A stretch of DNA of 42,771 bases from Rhodoferax sp. OV413 (lineage in GTDB: Bacteria > Pseudomonadota > Gammaproteobacteria > Pseudomonadales > Pseudohongiellaceae). The stretch is from the NCBI GenBank assembly GCA_943330915.2, contig CALQJO020000025.1, positions 1-42,771 of the forward strand. Reading direction: 5' to 3'. Position 1 is the stretch's first letter; each line of letters begins with the position of its first letter. Shown one piece after another: positions 1 to 8,672 of the stretch. Below the pieces are notes generated by a model that saw nothing but the letters and a program-made list of their open reading frames with translations, ran no database searches and was not told the DNA's origin. Position numbers and translations under genes: made by a program.

Positions 1-1889
1 CGTCGAGAACTGGCTGCCTCTGCTGCAATATTTATCGCCAGCGTGGTCTGCGCCAGTTGCACAAACCCAGGCATACGCGCCCGATAAAACGGATTGTCCT
101 GAGTCAATTGCACCAAAGTACCGTCAGGTTCCCGGAACTCGAGTGTGCTGCTATCGGCTGATATAAAACTGCTCAGATCGATCATGTCACCCACCAGATA
201 CGCGCGCTCACGTTGTGGCGGTTGAATCAGATACGTCAGCACTTCATGTACAAACGGCAGATACAAACCCTGAAGCGGAAAGTTACTCCACGCCAGATCC
301 ATGGAAGAGCTCAGCAGCATACTGCGCCCCTCGCCTGACCGAGCTTCCACCAGCATGGCTGAGCCATTATCAAAACGCATTAACACATCGGCCTCAGGAA
401 CCGGCTCCGTCAGCCAGTAGCCCTGAAAACGGGCTCCAAAGTCGACATTGAGTGCACGCAGCGCAGGGTGACGGCGATCCACATCCGCAATCAGCTGGTA
501 ATCATTGCTTGCCAACTCTTCGGAGGAGATCAGTGTGGCAGGCGTAATGTCTGCAAAACTTGCATTAAACTCGCCTGCTGTTACCCGATTACCAGGCGCA
601 AGCAACAACGCGCCGCCTTCGGTCACGAAGGTCTGCAGCTCAGCAAGCAGCCGATTGTCTTGCAACGATGTATTTAACAACACCACCGCATCATGTTCGC
701 GAATCTGCGGCACCGTCAGTGCGTCGGCCGTCACTGAGGTGACATCAAAGGGGGAATTTTCCAGACCCTGCAACGCCAGCACAAACCAGTGCGCCTCGTC
801 GTCATACCAGTCATTTGAAGGATCACCATTCACCACCAGCACCCGCATACGCGGCAGCACATCCAGTGAAAAGTACCAGCGATTATCGAGGTCTACATCA
901 TCACCAGACAGCACCAGCTCACCCGTGAACGCGCCGGTAGCGTCCAGATTTAATGGCAGATTGATCACTGCCTCAGAGCGTTCATTTAATTGCACCGGAA
1001 TGCTGCCGGCGTTATTGCCAACCACATCGTCTCCCGCCTGTGAACGCAGACTCAACGACAGATTACCGCGATCCAGAAACACATTGCCGGTGCTGCGCAC
1101 TCTGGCGAGCACCTCATAATCTGTTTGATTCTCCAGCAATTGCTGCGGCGAGCGCACATCGGTGAGGCTCAGGTTGCTGCTGCGCTCGTCGCCCACGTCG
1201 ATTGGCAAAAAGCCTGTACCGGCCGCCAGCATCCAGCCGCCCTGATCGACTGACTGCCCCTCATCACTGACCAGCGCATCACTGTCGAGCCCTGAGGCCT
1301 TGAAGTCTGAAATCATCACGATCTGGCGCTGCTGATGTTGTGACTGTGCCAGCATGTCATCCGCTTGCTGCAAGCTTGGATAAAAGCGTACACGATCGTA
1401 ACCCGGCTCATCTAAATTATTAATAAATACCCGTAAGTTATCGATATCATTGCTTAACTCGCGAACCGAGAGTGTGCCATCGGCGAAGGTCAGCACCGCG
1501 GCTTCATCACCGGCATTAAGGCCGTCCAGCACTTGCAGCGCTTGCGCTTTGGCGCGCTCAAAACGCTCACCAACACGCATACTCAGCGAGGTATCCAGCA
1601 AAATGGCCACCGATCTCGGCTCAGCATCCATGAGACGGGCCATGCCGCCCTGAAACAGCAGCGGCCGGGCAAACGCCAGCACCAACAGGCAGATCAGGGC
1701 CGCACGCATCAATAGCAATAACCACTGCTGAATCTGCTGGAACAGGATCAGTTTTTTGGTGGTCTGTTTGACAAAGCGCAAGGTGCCAAACATTACCTTG
1801 GGCGGGTTCTCGCGGCGAATCAGGTGAATGGCAATAGGGATGGCGGCTGCCAACAGTCCCAATAAAAACAAAGGGGTAAGGAAACCCAT
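1..1889 (-). CDS. BatA-like VWA membrane protein (partial, C-terminus off left edge)
   Basis: The last visible gene of the MoxR/VWA operon; the frame stays open to the left edge, so at least 629 residues are present and the C-terminus is missing. The N-terminus (MGFLTPLFLLGLLAAAIPI, then a second hydrophobic stretch near residues 55-75) matches the aerotolerance-regulator/BatA N-terminal two-helix module. A VWA-like domain follows, with the MIDAS-type sequence LLDTSLSM near residue 95. The later part (MRVLVVNGDPSNDWYDDEA onward) resembles the class I glutamine-amidotransferase-like fold found in the companion protein at 8669-10969. The ATG directly follows the TAA stop of the DUF58 gene with no gap, implying translational coupling. 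Inferred role: inner-membrane VWA protein working with the MoxR ATPase. Family identity is fairly sure; function is unknown. Confidence 0.85.
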   Translation of the reverse strand, partial: MGFLTPLFLLGLLAAAIPIAIHLIRRENPPKVMFGTLRFVKQTTKKLILFQQIQQWLLLLMRAALICLLVLAFARPLLFQGGMARLMDAEPRSVAILLDTSLSMRVGERFERAKAQALQVLDGLNAGDEAAVLTFADGTLSVRELSNDIDNLRVFINNLDEPGYDRVRFYPSLQQADDMLAQSQHQQRQIVMISDFKASGLDSDALVSDEGQSVDQGGWMLAAGTGFLPIDVGDERSSNLSLTDVRSPQQLLENQTDYEVLARVRSTGNVFLDRGNLSLSLRSQAGDDVVGNNAGSIPVQLNERSEAVINLPLNLDATGAFTGELVLSGDDVDLDNRWYFSLDVLPRMRVLVVNGDPSNDWYDDEAHWFVLALQGLENSPFDVTSVTADALTVPQIREHDAVVLLNTSLQDNRLLAELQTFVTEGGALLLAPGNRVTAGEFNASFADITPATLISSEELASNDYQLIADVDRRHPALRALNVDFGARFQGYWLTEPVPEADVLMRFDNGSAMLVEARSGEGRSMLLSSSMDLAWSNFPLQGLYLPFVHEVLTYLIQPPQRERAYLVGDMIDLSSFISADSSTLEFREPDGTLVQLTQDNPFYRARMPGFVQLAQTTLAINIAAEAASSR

Positions 1890-2783
1890 TTATGAGCTCC
1901 TGGTCCGGCGGGACAAATACGAGGCCAGCGCCTTGTCTAAGGGCTGCGAGGTGTCCAGCAGACAATAATCCACGCCGCTGCTCTGACATTTCTTTTTGCA
2001 GTCATCAAGGTAACGCTGCAAATTTTCCAGGTAGGCGTTGCGGATGGCCTGCGGTGAAGTGATGTGGGTTTCTGCGCTTTCCATATCCACAAACTCAGTG
2101 GATTCATTAAAGTTGAAATGCAACTCCTGATTATCCAGCACGTGAAACACAATCACTTCATTGCCCATGGCGCGCAACTGCATCAGCGTCTTGATCGTGG
2201 CCTGCTCGTCCTCGAGCATGTCACTGATCAGAATCACCAGACTTTTCTGATTGAGCGTCATCGCCAGTTCGCTCAACGGCCGCACGCTGTTGGTCTGCCC
2301 ACCCGCCTGTAATTCATGCAGGCTGCGCAGAATACGTATCAGATGCACCTGGCGTGCCTTGGCAGGAATATAGTCCTTAATTTTGTCATCAAAGGTTATC
2401 AAGCCTACGGCATCACGCTGGCGCATAATAAAGTACGCCAGCGCGGAGGCCAGCGTGCGCCCGTAATCGAGTTTGCTCATGGATGCAGAGGCATAAGCCA
2501 TGGAGGCGCTACTGTCGAGCAGGATGTAACAACGAACGTTGGTTTCATCTTCGTACTGTTTGATATACATCTTGTCCGAGCGGCCGTAGAGCTTCCAGTC
2601 CACATGGCGCATATCGTCACCACGGATGTAGTGGCGATAATCCGTGAACTCCACACTAAAACCACGCTTGGGGCTTTTGTGCAGACCAGCAATAAATCCT
2701 TCCACAATCACTCGGGCCCGCATCTCGAGATTATCGAGGGTAGCAAGCACAGACGGATCGATAAAATTCGTGCTTTGCGTCAT
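1890..2783 (-). CDS. DUF58 domain protein (VWA-like)
   Basis: A 297-residue cytoplasmic protein of the DUF58 family, which almost always accompanies MoxR ATPases. The family signature is visible near residues 40-70 (GFSVEFTDYRHYIRGDDMR, then HVDWKLYGRSDKMYIKQYE). A VWA-like core follows with LLDSSASM (DxSxS metal-binding pattern) around residue 90 and LVILISDMLED around residue 180. There is no signal peptide or membrane helix. It starts one base after the MoxR stop and is followed without a gap by the BatA-like gene. By family knowledge, DUF58 proteins are thought to be MoxR partners or targets; the actual substrate here is unknown. Confidence 0.92.
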   Translation of the reverse strand: MTQSTNFIDPSVLATLDNLEMRARVIVEGFIAGLHKSPKRGFSVEFTDYRHYIRGDDMRHVDWKLYGRSDKMYIKQYEDETNVRCYILLDSSASMAYASASMSKLDYGRTLASALAYFIMRQRDAVGLITFDDKIKDYIPAKARQVHLIRILRSLHELQAGGQTNSVRPLSELAMTLNQKSLVILISDMLEDEQATIKTLMQLRAMGNEVIVFHVLDNQELHFNFNESTEFVDMESAETHITSPQAIRNAYLENLQRYLDDCKKKCQSSGVDYCLLDTSQPLDKALASYLSRRTRSS

Positions 2784-2784
2784 G

Positions 2785-3822
2785 TTATGCGCCTGGCGCG
2801 CGCACAGTATCGAGTACGCGGCGTATCAGTTCATCCGTGGTGATACGCTCAGCTTCAGCGTGGAAATTAAGTTGCAAGCGGTGACGCAGTATAGAGGGCG
2901 CCAACGCACGGATATCATTAAACGACACATTGTAGCGGCCATGCAGCAGCGCCCTGACTTTACCGGCGAGCACCAGATTCTGTGATGCACGGATACCGGC
3001 GCCCCAGGTTACCCAGTCTTTGACAAACTGCGGCGATGCCGGGCTTTGTGGTCGGGTTGCATGCACCAGATGCACGGCGTATTGCACCACGGCCTGTGCA
3101 GCCGGCACTTGGCGTGCTATGCGTTGGAAAGCCAGAATATCGTCACCACTGAGCGGGTGGGATACGGTGCGATCGACCACACGGGTAGTACTGCTGACCA
3201 CCTGCACCTCCTCTTCTTCGGTCAGATAACCCAACTCCATCTTGAACATAAACCGATCAAGCTGGGCTTCCGGCAGCGGGTAGGTGCCCTCAAGTTCGAT
3301 GGGGTTTTGAGTTGCCAGCACAAAAAATGGGCTGGACATTTTATGGGTGACACCGGCGGCGGTGACCTGCCGCTCTTCCATCGCCTCCAGCAGCGACGAC
3401 TGGGTTTTGGGTGGTGTACGGTTGATTTCGTCAGCCAGCAGGATATTGGTAAAAATCGGGCCTTTAACAAATACCAGTTTGCGCCGGCCATCACTTTCTT
3501 CAACAATTTCAGAACCCACCACATCGGAGGGCATCAGATCCGGGGTGAACTGAATACGACTGAAATTCAACTGCAGAATGTCAGCGACCGTTTTGATCAA
3601 CAGCGTCTTTGCCAGACCCGGCACCCCTGTCACCAGACAATGCCCGCCAGCAAACAGCGCAATCAGCAGCTCCTCAATGACCGAATCCTGACCCACAATA
3701 ACCTTGCGGATTTCGTGCACCATCTGGTCACGACCCAACTGCATCTTTCTGACCAGCGCCAGATCGTCATGGTCTTCCAGACCGGCTACCGGGGTGTCAT
3801 TAATGATGTGGGTGTCTGTCAT
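2785..3822 (-). CDS. MoxR-family AAA+ ATPase
   Basis: A 345-residue AAA+ ATPase of the MoxR family. Walker A is GVPGLAKT (residues 66-73), Walker B is LLADE (128-132) followed by INRTPPKTQSSLLEAMEE. The sensor segment LATQNPIELEGTYPLPEAQ and the LDRFMF arginine-finger region are intact, so it should hydrolyse ATP. MoxR proteins act as chaperone-like ATPases that mature or activate VWA-domain partners. Here it sits directly before DUF58 and the BatA-like gene, and after DUF4159 with 17 bases between. The start MTDTHIIND follows a short spacer. Length is normal for the family. Identity is certain at family level; the client is not known but is probably one of the three VWA proteins of the operon. 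Confidence 0.95.
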   Translation of the reverse strand: MTDTHIINDTPVAGLEDHDDLALVRKMQLGRDQMVHEIRKVIVGQDSVIEELLIALFAGGHCLVTGVPGLAKTLLIKTVADILQLNFSRIQFTPDLMPSDVVGSEIVEESDGRRKLVFVKGPIFTNILLADEINRTPPKTQSSLLEAMEERQVTAAGVTHKMSSPFFVLATQNPIELEGTYPLPEAQLDRFMFKMELGYLTEEEEVQVVSSTTRVVDRTVSHPLSGDDILAFQRIARQVPAAQAVVQYAVHLVHATRPQSPASPQFVKDWVTWGAGIRASQNLVLAGKVRALLHGRYNVSFNDIRALAPSILRHRLQLNFHAEAERITTDELIRRVLDTVRAPGA

Positions 3823-3839
3823 ATGTGTGTCCTGTAAAT

Positions 3840-4820
3840 TTAATGTGTGTAAGCGTAAATCAGATAATTGATACCCAGCCGATAAGCCTGGTTGGTCATT
3901 TCTGTGGGATACATTTCCAGAAACGTATGTTCCCAGCCATCACCCATGTCGGAGTTAAAGTTGGCCACCAGCATGACGCGTCCCAGATCATCCAGAATGG
4001 CATGAACGGATGGCGGATACCGCGGGTCGTTTAAGGTAACGCTGCCATAGTCCCAGGTCACTGCGCGGCCCGGCACCTGCGGCACTTCCTCAATGTCATA
4101 AAACATGCGGAAAACTTCGTGATTCATGTCCAGCTTGACCAATTGCCGGTCAGGGAAGATTTTGGTGATTTCGATCAGAAAATCCTGAAAATGGGCTTCC
4201 CCCCAGAAATCATCCAGCATCACAAACCCACCGCGGTGCATAAACTCGCGCAAGACTTCAACTTCCTGGGGATTAAAGTTCGGGCCGGTGCGCATACTGC
4301 CAATCGGCACACGCTTCATGGTCATGTATAAAAATGTGTGCTCAAACAACTCAGGATCCGTCAGATCGATCCAGCGCGGACTGGTGGTGTCGGTATCGAT
4401 AAACGTATAACGCTGCACGCCGCGCATAAAGTTCTGCTCGGCATCCGGATAATCCGTTTCCCACCATCCACCCCGCGGCCCGCCGCGGCCTGCAGGATAG
4501 TTCTCGTAGCGACCGCGCACCCAGGTGAACTCAGGACGGTTGGCCTGCCCCGTCTGAGCTCTGCCTTGTCCCTGCCCCTGTGTCGCCAGACCCTCGCGCA
4601 GACGACGGATATCAAACTCTTGCGGGAAGGCCATGCCGTCACGCGGCCGGGTCTGAGGCACAGGCACTGGCGGCAAACTGACATCCGGCGCTCTGATTTC
4701 TCGTGGGGGTGGAGGCTGTAATGGCTCCACCTGAGCAAACACAACAGCCGGCAACAAGGTCATGGTCAGCAAGATGCTGACCATGATCACTGCCTGTGGG
4801 CTGCTGCAGTACTTGCTCAT
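3840..4820 (-). CDS. DUF4159 domain protein, exported
   Basis: A 326-residue protein with an N-terminal hydrophobic export signal (hydrophobic run around residues 10-29, ending VVFAQ), so the body is probably periplasmic. A proline-rich linker follows (about residues 31-60). The C-terminal 200 residues match DUF4159, with recognisable stretches such as FMHRGGFVMLDDFWGE and the ending YRLGINYLIYAYTH. DUF4159 is related to amidotransferase-like folds and repeatedly occurs in MoxR/VWA operons. Its ATG overlaps the TGA of the upstream TPR-peptidase gene (ATGA), a sign of coupled translation. No catalytic residues can be named. Molecular function is unknown. Confidence 0.85.
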   Translation of the reverse strand: MSKYCSSPQAVIMVSILLTMTLLPAVVFAQVEPLQPPPPREIRAPDVSLPPVPVPQTRPRDGMAFPQEFDIRRLREGLATQGQGQGRAQTGQANRPEFTWVRGRYENYPAGRGGPRGGWWETDYPDAEQNFMRGVQRYTFIDTDTTSPRWIDLTDPELFEHTFLYMTMKRVPIGSMRTGPNFNPQEVEVLREFMHRGGFVMLDDFWGEAHFQDFLIEITKIFPDRQLVKLDMNHEVFRMFYDIEEVPQVPGRAVTWDYGSVTLNDPRYPPSVHAILDDLGRVMLVANFNSDMGDGWEHTFLEMYPTEMTNQAYRLGINYLIYAYTH

Positions 4821-7624
4821 GGCTGGGTGATCACCTCTGACGACTGACCACTGCGCTCAACCGCTCTGAGCAGAATGTCTTGCGCGCGCTGGTAGCCCGG
4901 CGCGGTTTCCAGTGCCCGCAGCACGGTCAGACGCGCCTGATCGAGCTGCTGGTTATCCAGATAAGCCCCTGCCAGATTGGTTCGCGCATCTACCGGATCA
5001 CTTTGATCCAGCATCACCAGCACTTCGAACTCCCGGACAGCACGGCCGGTATCGCCTAATTGCTGCGCCAGTTGGGCGCCGCTGCGGTGAATCTGCGGTT
5101 CATACGGATCGACCGCCAACGCACGACTCAGATAATAATCGGCTTGCCCGGTATCACCCGCCGCCAGTGCAGCCTCAGCGAGCTTAAGGGCAGAGGCGTA
5201 ATCGTGTTGCTGGTTTTGCAGCATCACGGCGAGCTGCGCCATCATCGCCTCGGTGTTGCCTTGCGCTTCATAAATCTGTGCCAACACCAGTGACGGGCTG
5301 GGGTAACCGGAATAATCTGGCAAAATCCCCTGCGCCGTTTGCAGATGGAAAATGGCTTCGTCATAAGCAGCCTCACGGAACAGCACAATGCCCAGTTGCA
5401 AATGCGCCTGGAAATCACGCGGCTGCTGCTCAACACGACCGCGCATGTGCTGCTTCAAAGACTCGTTGTTATACAGTTCCGCCAGCACCGCGCTGTTGTT
5501 TTCGCGCACCCCATGGCCGTGCCCTGCACCCTCGTCGTCGCTGTCCTCAACGTGAACATACACATTGATCTGATCAACGCGCTGCTGAATCCAGTCGCGG
5601 AATCCATTATCAAAACTGACCATATCCATCTCAAACACATTGGCAAACATCTCACTCTCGTCGCGGATGTATGCGTATTCCATAATCAGTTCGCGCAGCT
5701 TTTCAAAACCGTACTGTTCGGCAATATACTCGACCACCAGGTACGACTGAAAGTAGGCAAAACTCAGATCTGCGTTGCTGTTGGCACCGGTAAAACCCTC
5801 ATTGAGATTGGACACCGGCAACAGTTGCCCCTGCTCCACAGCGCGCACCAGTTCCAGTCCAAGCCGGCGGCCCCATTCCGGACGCGCCTGACGCTCCTCC
5901 CAGGTGGAAATGCCCTCCGATAACCAGCGTGGCATGCGGTTCTGAGTCATTTGCAAGGTGAATACATGGACCAGTTCATGCCAGAGGATCTCTTGCCAGT
6001 TGGCACTGAGCGTATCCGGGGAAATCAGCGTCACCACTTTGCCAAAACAAATGCCCACCAGCGGCCCGATATCCGGCAGTCCGACTGACCTGACCGCAAA
6101 GTCTTCCGTGCGCTCGAATACCTGAATCACGACAGGCACTTCCGGTTCAAACTGATACTTCTCAACAAGATTCTGCCAACTCTCTTCCAGCAGGGGCGCC
6201 ATGTACGGCCACAACACCTGTGCATCACGGTGACTCATGTTGACGCGGAAATGTTCGGTTTCCAGTGTTGCGTAACCTTCCAGCACATCAAACACCTGCA
6301 ACATGTTCGAGGTCATCACATTAAAGGGATCGTTATCAAAGGCCATTTCCAGATGCTGTTTGCCTTCAACCTCCTCCCCAAGTCGCACCAGATTGCCGCC
6401 CAACACCGTGTGGGCATGCCAGTTATTCGGGTCACGGGCAATGGCCCTGCGCGCATAAGCAACCGCTTCAGTGAAGCGATAGTTGTTGCCGAGATAATCT
6501 GCAACGCCGGCAAAAAATTCCGAACTCTCCGGGCTGAAGGCATTCACACGCTGCAAAAGCGCATCAAATGCTGGCATGTCGTCATTAATGGCTGCCAGCG
6601 CCGCCAGTGACGACAAGGCAGTCACCGACTCCGGATTGACAGCCAGCGCCTTATCCAGGTAATCACGGCCAGTGTCCTGCTGGTAGTTGCGCACCATCAA
6701 TAACCCGTAGGTCTCCAGCGCCGCAACATCCCGGGCATTGACTTCCAGACTCATGGCCAGATAACGCTCGGGGCTACTGATGCGCGCCATGCCTGTCAGC
6801 GCGGGCGTATATCGACGGTTGATGGTCAGCGCAAGGTTGTAGTTGGTCTCAGCGTCGGCGTCATTGAACTTTTCCTGAAACAGATCGCCCCACAAGGTCA
6901 ATGCTTCCAGATTATTGGAATCCAGACGCACGGCTTCCGCAAACAAGGCATTGGCATCATGAAATTCGTCAAGTTTCCACGCGGCCAGCGCCACCATCCC
7001 CACGTCGGCGGAATCAAACACCAAACCACTGTCGTAGCGCGCCAGCGCAGCATTGAATTGCACCGCGGCTTCGTCCAGTTCTCCGCGCAAGTCCAGAACC
7101 AGACCATACTGCACCAACGTACGCACCGGTGGATTCAACTGTCCCGCCACCACCTGCGCCAGCAGTTCCTGTGCCTCGGCGGAACGTCCCGTCATGCGAT
7201 AAAGTTCAGCCAGTTGCGTGGCCGCCAACGGACTGGCTGCCGGATCACGCACCAGTGCCCTCACCGCTGCAATCGCCTGATCGTACTGACCGGTCATGGC
7301 CATGGCTTTGCTCAATCCCAGTGCCGCCTGCTCACGCCAGGCATCCTCACGCACTGAATTAAATGCTTCAATGGCGCCGAGATATGAGCCTCTCAGCAAC
7401 AATTCATTGCCACGTGTCAGATTATCCAGCGCTGACAACTCTACCGGCTGCGCCCAGCCAGCGTTAATCAGGCTCAGGTTGAACTGAGTACCGGGGATTT
7501 CAACATCAGAGACCGGCAGCACAGACAACATGCACAGTCCGGCGATCGCGGCACTGCGGTGAACCACACGCCTTAACACCGCGCGTTCTGACGTGAGTAG
7601 ACGGGAAACATCAGGGTAATTCAT
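4817..7624 (-). CDS. TPR-repeat protein with peptidase-MA-like (HExxH) metallopeptidase domain
   Basis: About 935 residues. I chose the ATG at 7624 over an upstream one at 7654 because it has a strong GAGGAG ribosome site six bases away; it overlaps the preceding gene by 14 bases. The N-terminus has a hydrophobic segment (about residues 24-40), a likely signal or anchor. Residues 60-440 are a string of TPR-like helices. A gluzincin-type metallopeptidase domain follows, with HELVH at 549-553 and a downstream glutamate in RWLSEG (569), all zinc-site residues intact. A second TPR block fills the C-terminus (about 680-930). A short acidic/His stretch (DSDDEGAGHGHG) lies between. Peptidase MA-like domains are predicted proteases; the substrate is unknown. 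It is the only intact-looking hydrolase in the operon. Confidence 0.88.
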   Translation of the reverse strand: MNYPDVSRLLTSERAVLRRVVHRSAAIAGLCMLSVLPVSDVEIPGTQFNLSLINAGWAQPVELSALDNLTRGNELLLRGSYLGAIEAFNSVREDAWREQAALGLSKAMAMTGQYDQAIAAVRALVRDPAASPLAATQLAELYRMTGRSAEAQELLAQVVAGQLNPPVRTLVQYGLVLDLRGELDEAAVQFNAALARYDSGLVFDSADVGMVALAAWKLDEFHDANALFAEAVRLDSNNLEALTLWGDLFQEKFNDADAETNYNLALTINRRYTPALTGMARISSPERYLAMSLEVNARDVAALETYGLLMVRNYQQDTGRDYLDKALAVNPESVTALSSLAALAAINDDMPAFDALLQRVNAFSPESSEFFAGVADYLGNNYRFTEAVAYARRAIARDPNNWHAHTVLGGNLVRLGEEVEGKQHLEMAFDNDPFNVMTSNMLQVFDVLEGYATLETEHFRVNMSHRDAQVLWPYMAPLLEESWQNLVEKYQFEPEVPVVIQVFERTEDFAVRSVGLPDIGPLVGICFGKVVTLISPDTLSANWQEILWHELVHVFTLQMTQNRMPRWLSEGISTWEERQARPEWGRRLGLELVRAVEQGQLLPVSNLNEGFTGANSNADLSFAYFQSYLVVEYIAEQYGFEKLRELIMEYAYIRDESEMFANVFEMDMVSFDNGFRDWIQQRVDQINVYVHVEDSDDEGAGHGHGVRENNSAVLAELYNNESLKQHMRGRVEQQPRDFQAHLQLGIVLFREAAYDEAIFHLQTAQGILPDYSGYPSPSLVLAQIYEAQGNTEAMMAQLAVMLQNQQHDYASALKLAEAALAAGDTGQADYYLSRALAVDPYEPQIHRSGAQLAQQLGDTGRAVREFEVLVMLDQSDPVDARTNLAGAYLDNQQLDQARLTVLRALETAPGYQRAQDILLRAVERSGQSSEVITQP

Positions 7625-8672
7625 TGTATCTCCTCGTTCGGGTAGCCAGATCAATCAACAAGGCTTCCAGCCGTTTCCAATAGTCCTCTTCCAGATAATT
7701 CACTTTCTGATTGCGCAGGATAAATATCTCACGCTCGATGCTCTGCATTTCGGCAGTCAAGCGCAGCGCTTCTGCGGAGGTTTTTTGTGTGCCGGCACTG
7801 ATGACATTGATGTAAGCGATTTCCGCGAGCAGACCATCGGGCTGGCCTGTGCCCGGTTCGCGGGAAAACAGGCCGTCACCCGAATCATCCAGCACTGCAT
7901 TTTCCGTCGATAACCTGTCCTGATCGCGGTACCACTGTGACACCTGACCGCTGGCATAATTAAACACTTCAAGCACTGAGACGCGGGCGTTTCTGTCAAT
8001 ATCGGCGCGTTTTTGCTGCAATGCAGTGACCAGAAAACCTCCAAACAGCGGGTCATATCGTTCTGCAGCGGAGCGCGTTGCCGACACCACAACGCGTCCT
8101 AACCCAGCGAGTTCGCGGGAAAATTCAAAACTGGCACTGGTTGTGTTGAACATCACCATGTCGATGCCGGTTAATGGTGACAGCATGTCTGCCAATTCGC
8201 TGCCGGTCATATCAGGCCCAACATTGTTAAATTTGGCATCCCCGAAGGTACTGGAGCCGTGACCAAACAGGAACACCGTCAACTGGTCACCCGCGTTACT
8301 GCGGCTGCGGATGCGCTCGATGGCGGCTTCAATATCTGCAACCCGCGACCCACCACTGACAATAGATGCCGCATTTCCAACATTGCTGCCGTCATCGATC
8401 AACAATTCAATGGCATCGCTGTCATAACCGTAGTCTTCACGCAGGCTGGCATGCAGATCGGTCACCCAACCGCGCAGCCGCGAGCGGATCTCATCATTGG
8501 CAGAGGCTCCCACAATGATGAGTGCAAATTTGCTGTTCTGCGGCGTTTGCTGGAACCATGGCGTGTCTTCAGAGCCGGAGCCGGACTGACCAACGGGTTG
8601 CTCTGTCTGAGCAAAGACACTACCGCACCAGAGCAGCACCGAAACAAGCAACAGTTGAAAAGCGCGCATCAT
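7611..8672 (-). CDS. Caspase/C13-like domain protein, catalytic Cys apparently replaced
   Basis: About 353 residues, starting at the ATG that overlaps the TGA of the VWA gene upstream (ATGATG; the second ATG at 8669 is also possible). A signal peptide is visible (MRAFQLLLVSVLLWCGSVFAQ). The body resembles the peptidase C13/caspase fold: a first strand FALIIVGA, the catalytic-His segment LTVFLFGHGSS (His about 138), and then the strand GIDMVMFNTTSASFEF (NTTSAS about 176-181). There the Cys expected in a C13 active site (pattern E/D-A-C-x-S-G) is a Ser or Thr. It may therefore be a pseudo-protease, a scaffold or a different hydrolase. A short coiled C-terminus (about 310-350) ends the protein. 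The fold call is inferred from motifs only. Confidence 0.7.
   Translation of the reverse strand: MMRAFQLLLVSVLLWCGSVFAQTEQPVGQSGSGSEDTPWFQQTPQNSKFALIIVGASANDEIRSRLRGWVTDLHASLREDYGYDSDAIELLIDDGSNVGNAASIVSGGSRVADIEAAIERIRSRSNAGDQLTVFLFGHGSSTFGDAKFNNVGPDMTGSELADMLSPLTGIDMVMFNTTSASFEFSRELAGLGRVVVSATRSAAERYDPLFGGFLVTALQQKRADIDRNARVSVLEVFNYASGQVSQWYRDQDRLSTENAVLDDSGDGLFSREPGTGQPDGLLAEIAYINVISAGTQKTSAEALRLTAEMQSIEREIFILRNQKVNYLEEDYWKRLEALLIDLATRTRRYNELP

Noticed and set aside
3046-3837. 263-residue plus-strand frame opposite moxR
   Set aside because: It is antisense to a certain MoxR gene, rich in His and Gln in a way typical of shadow frames, with no recognisable domain.
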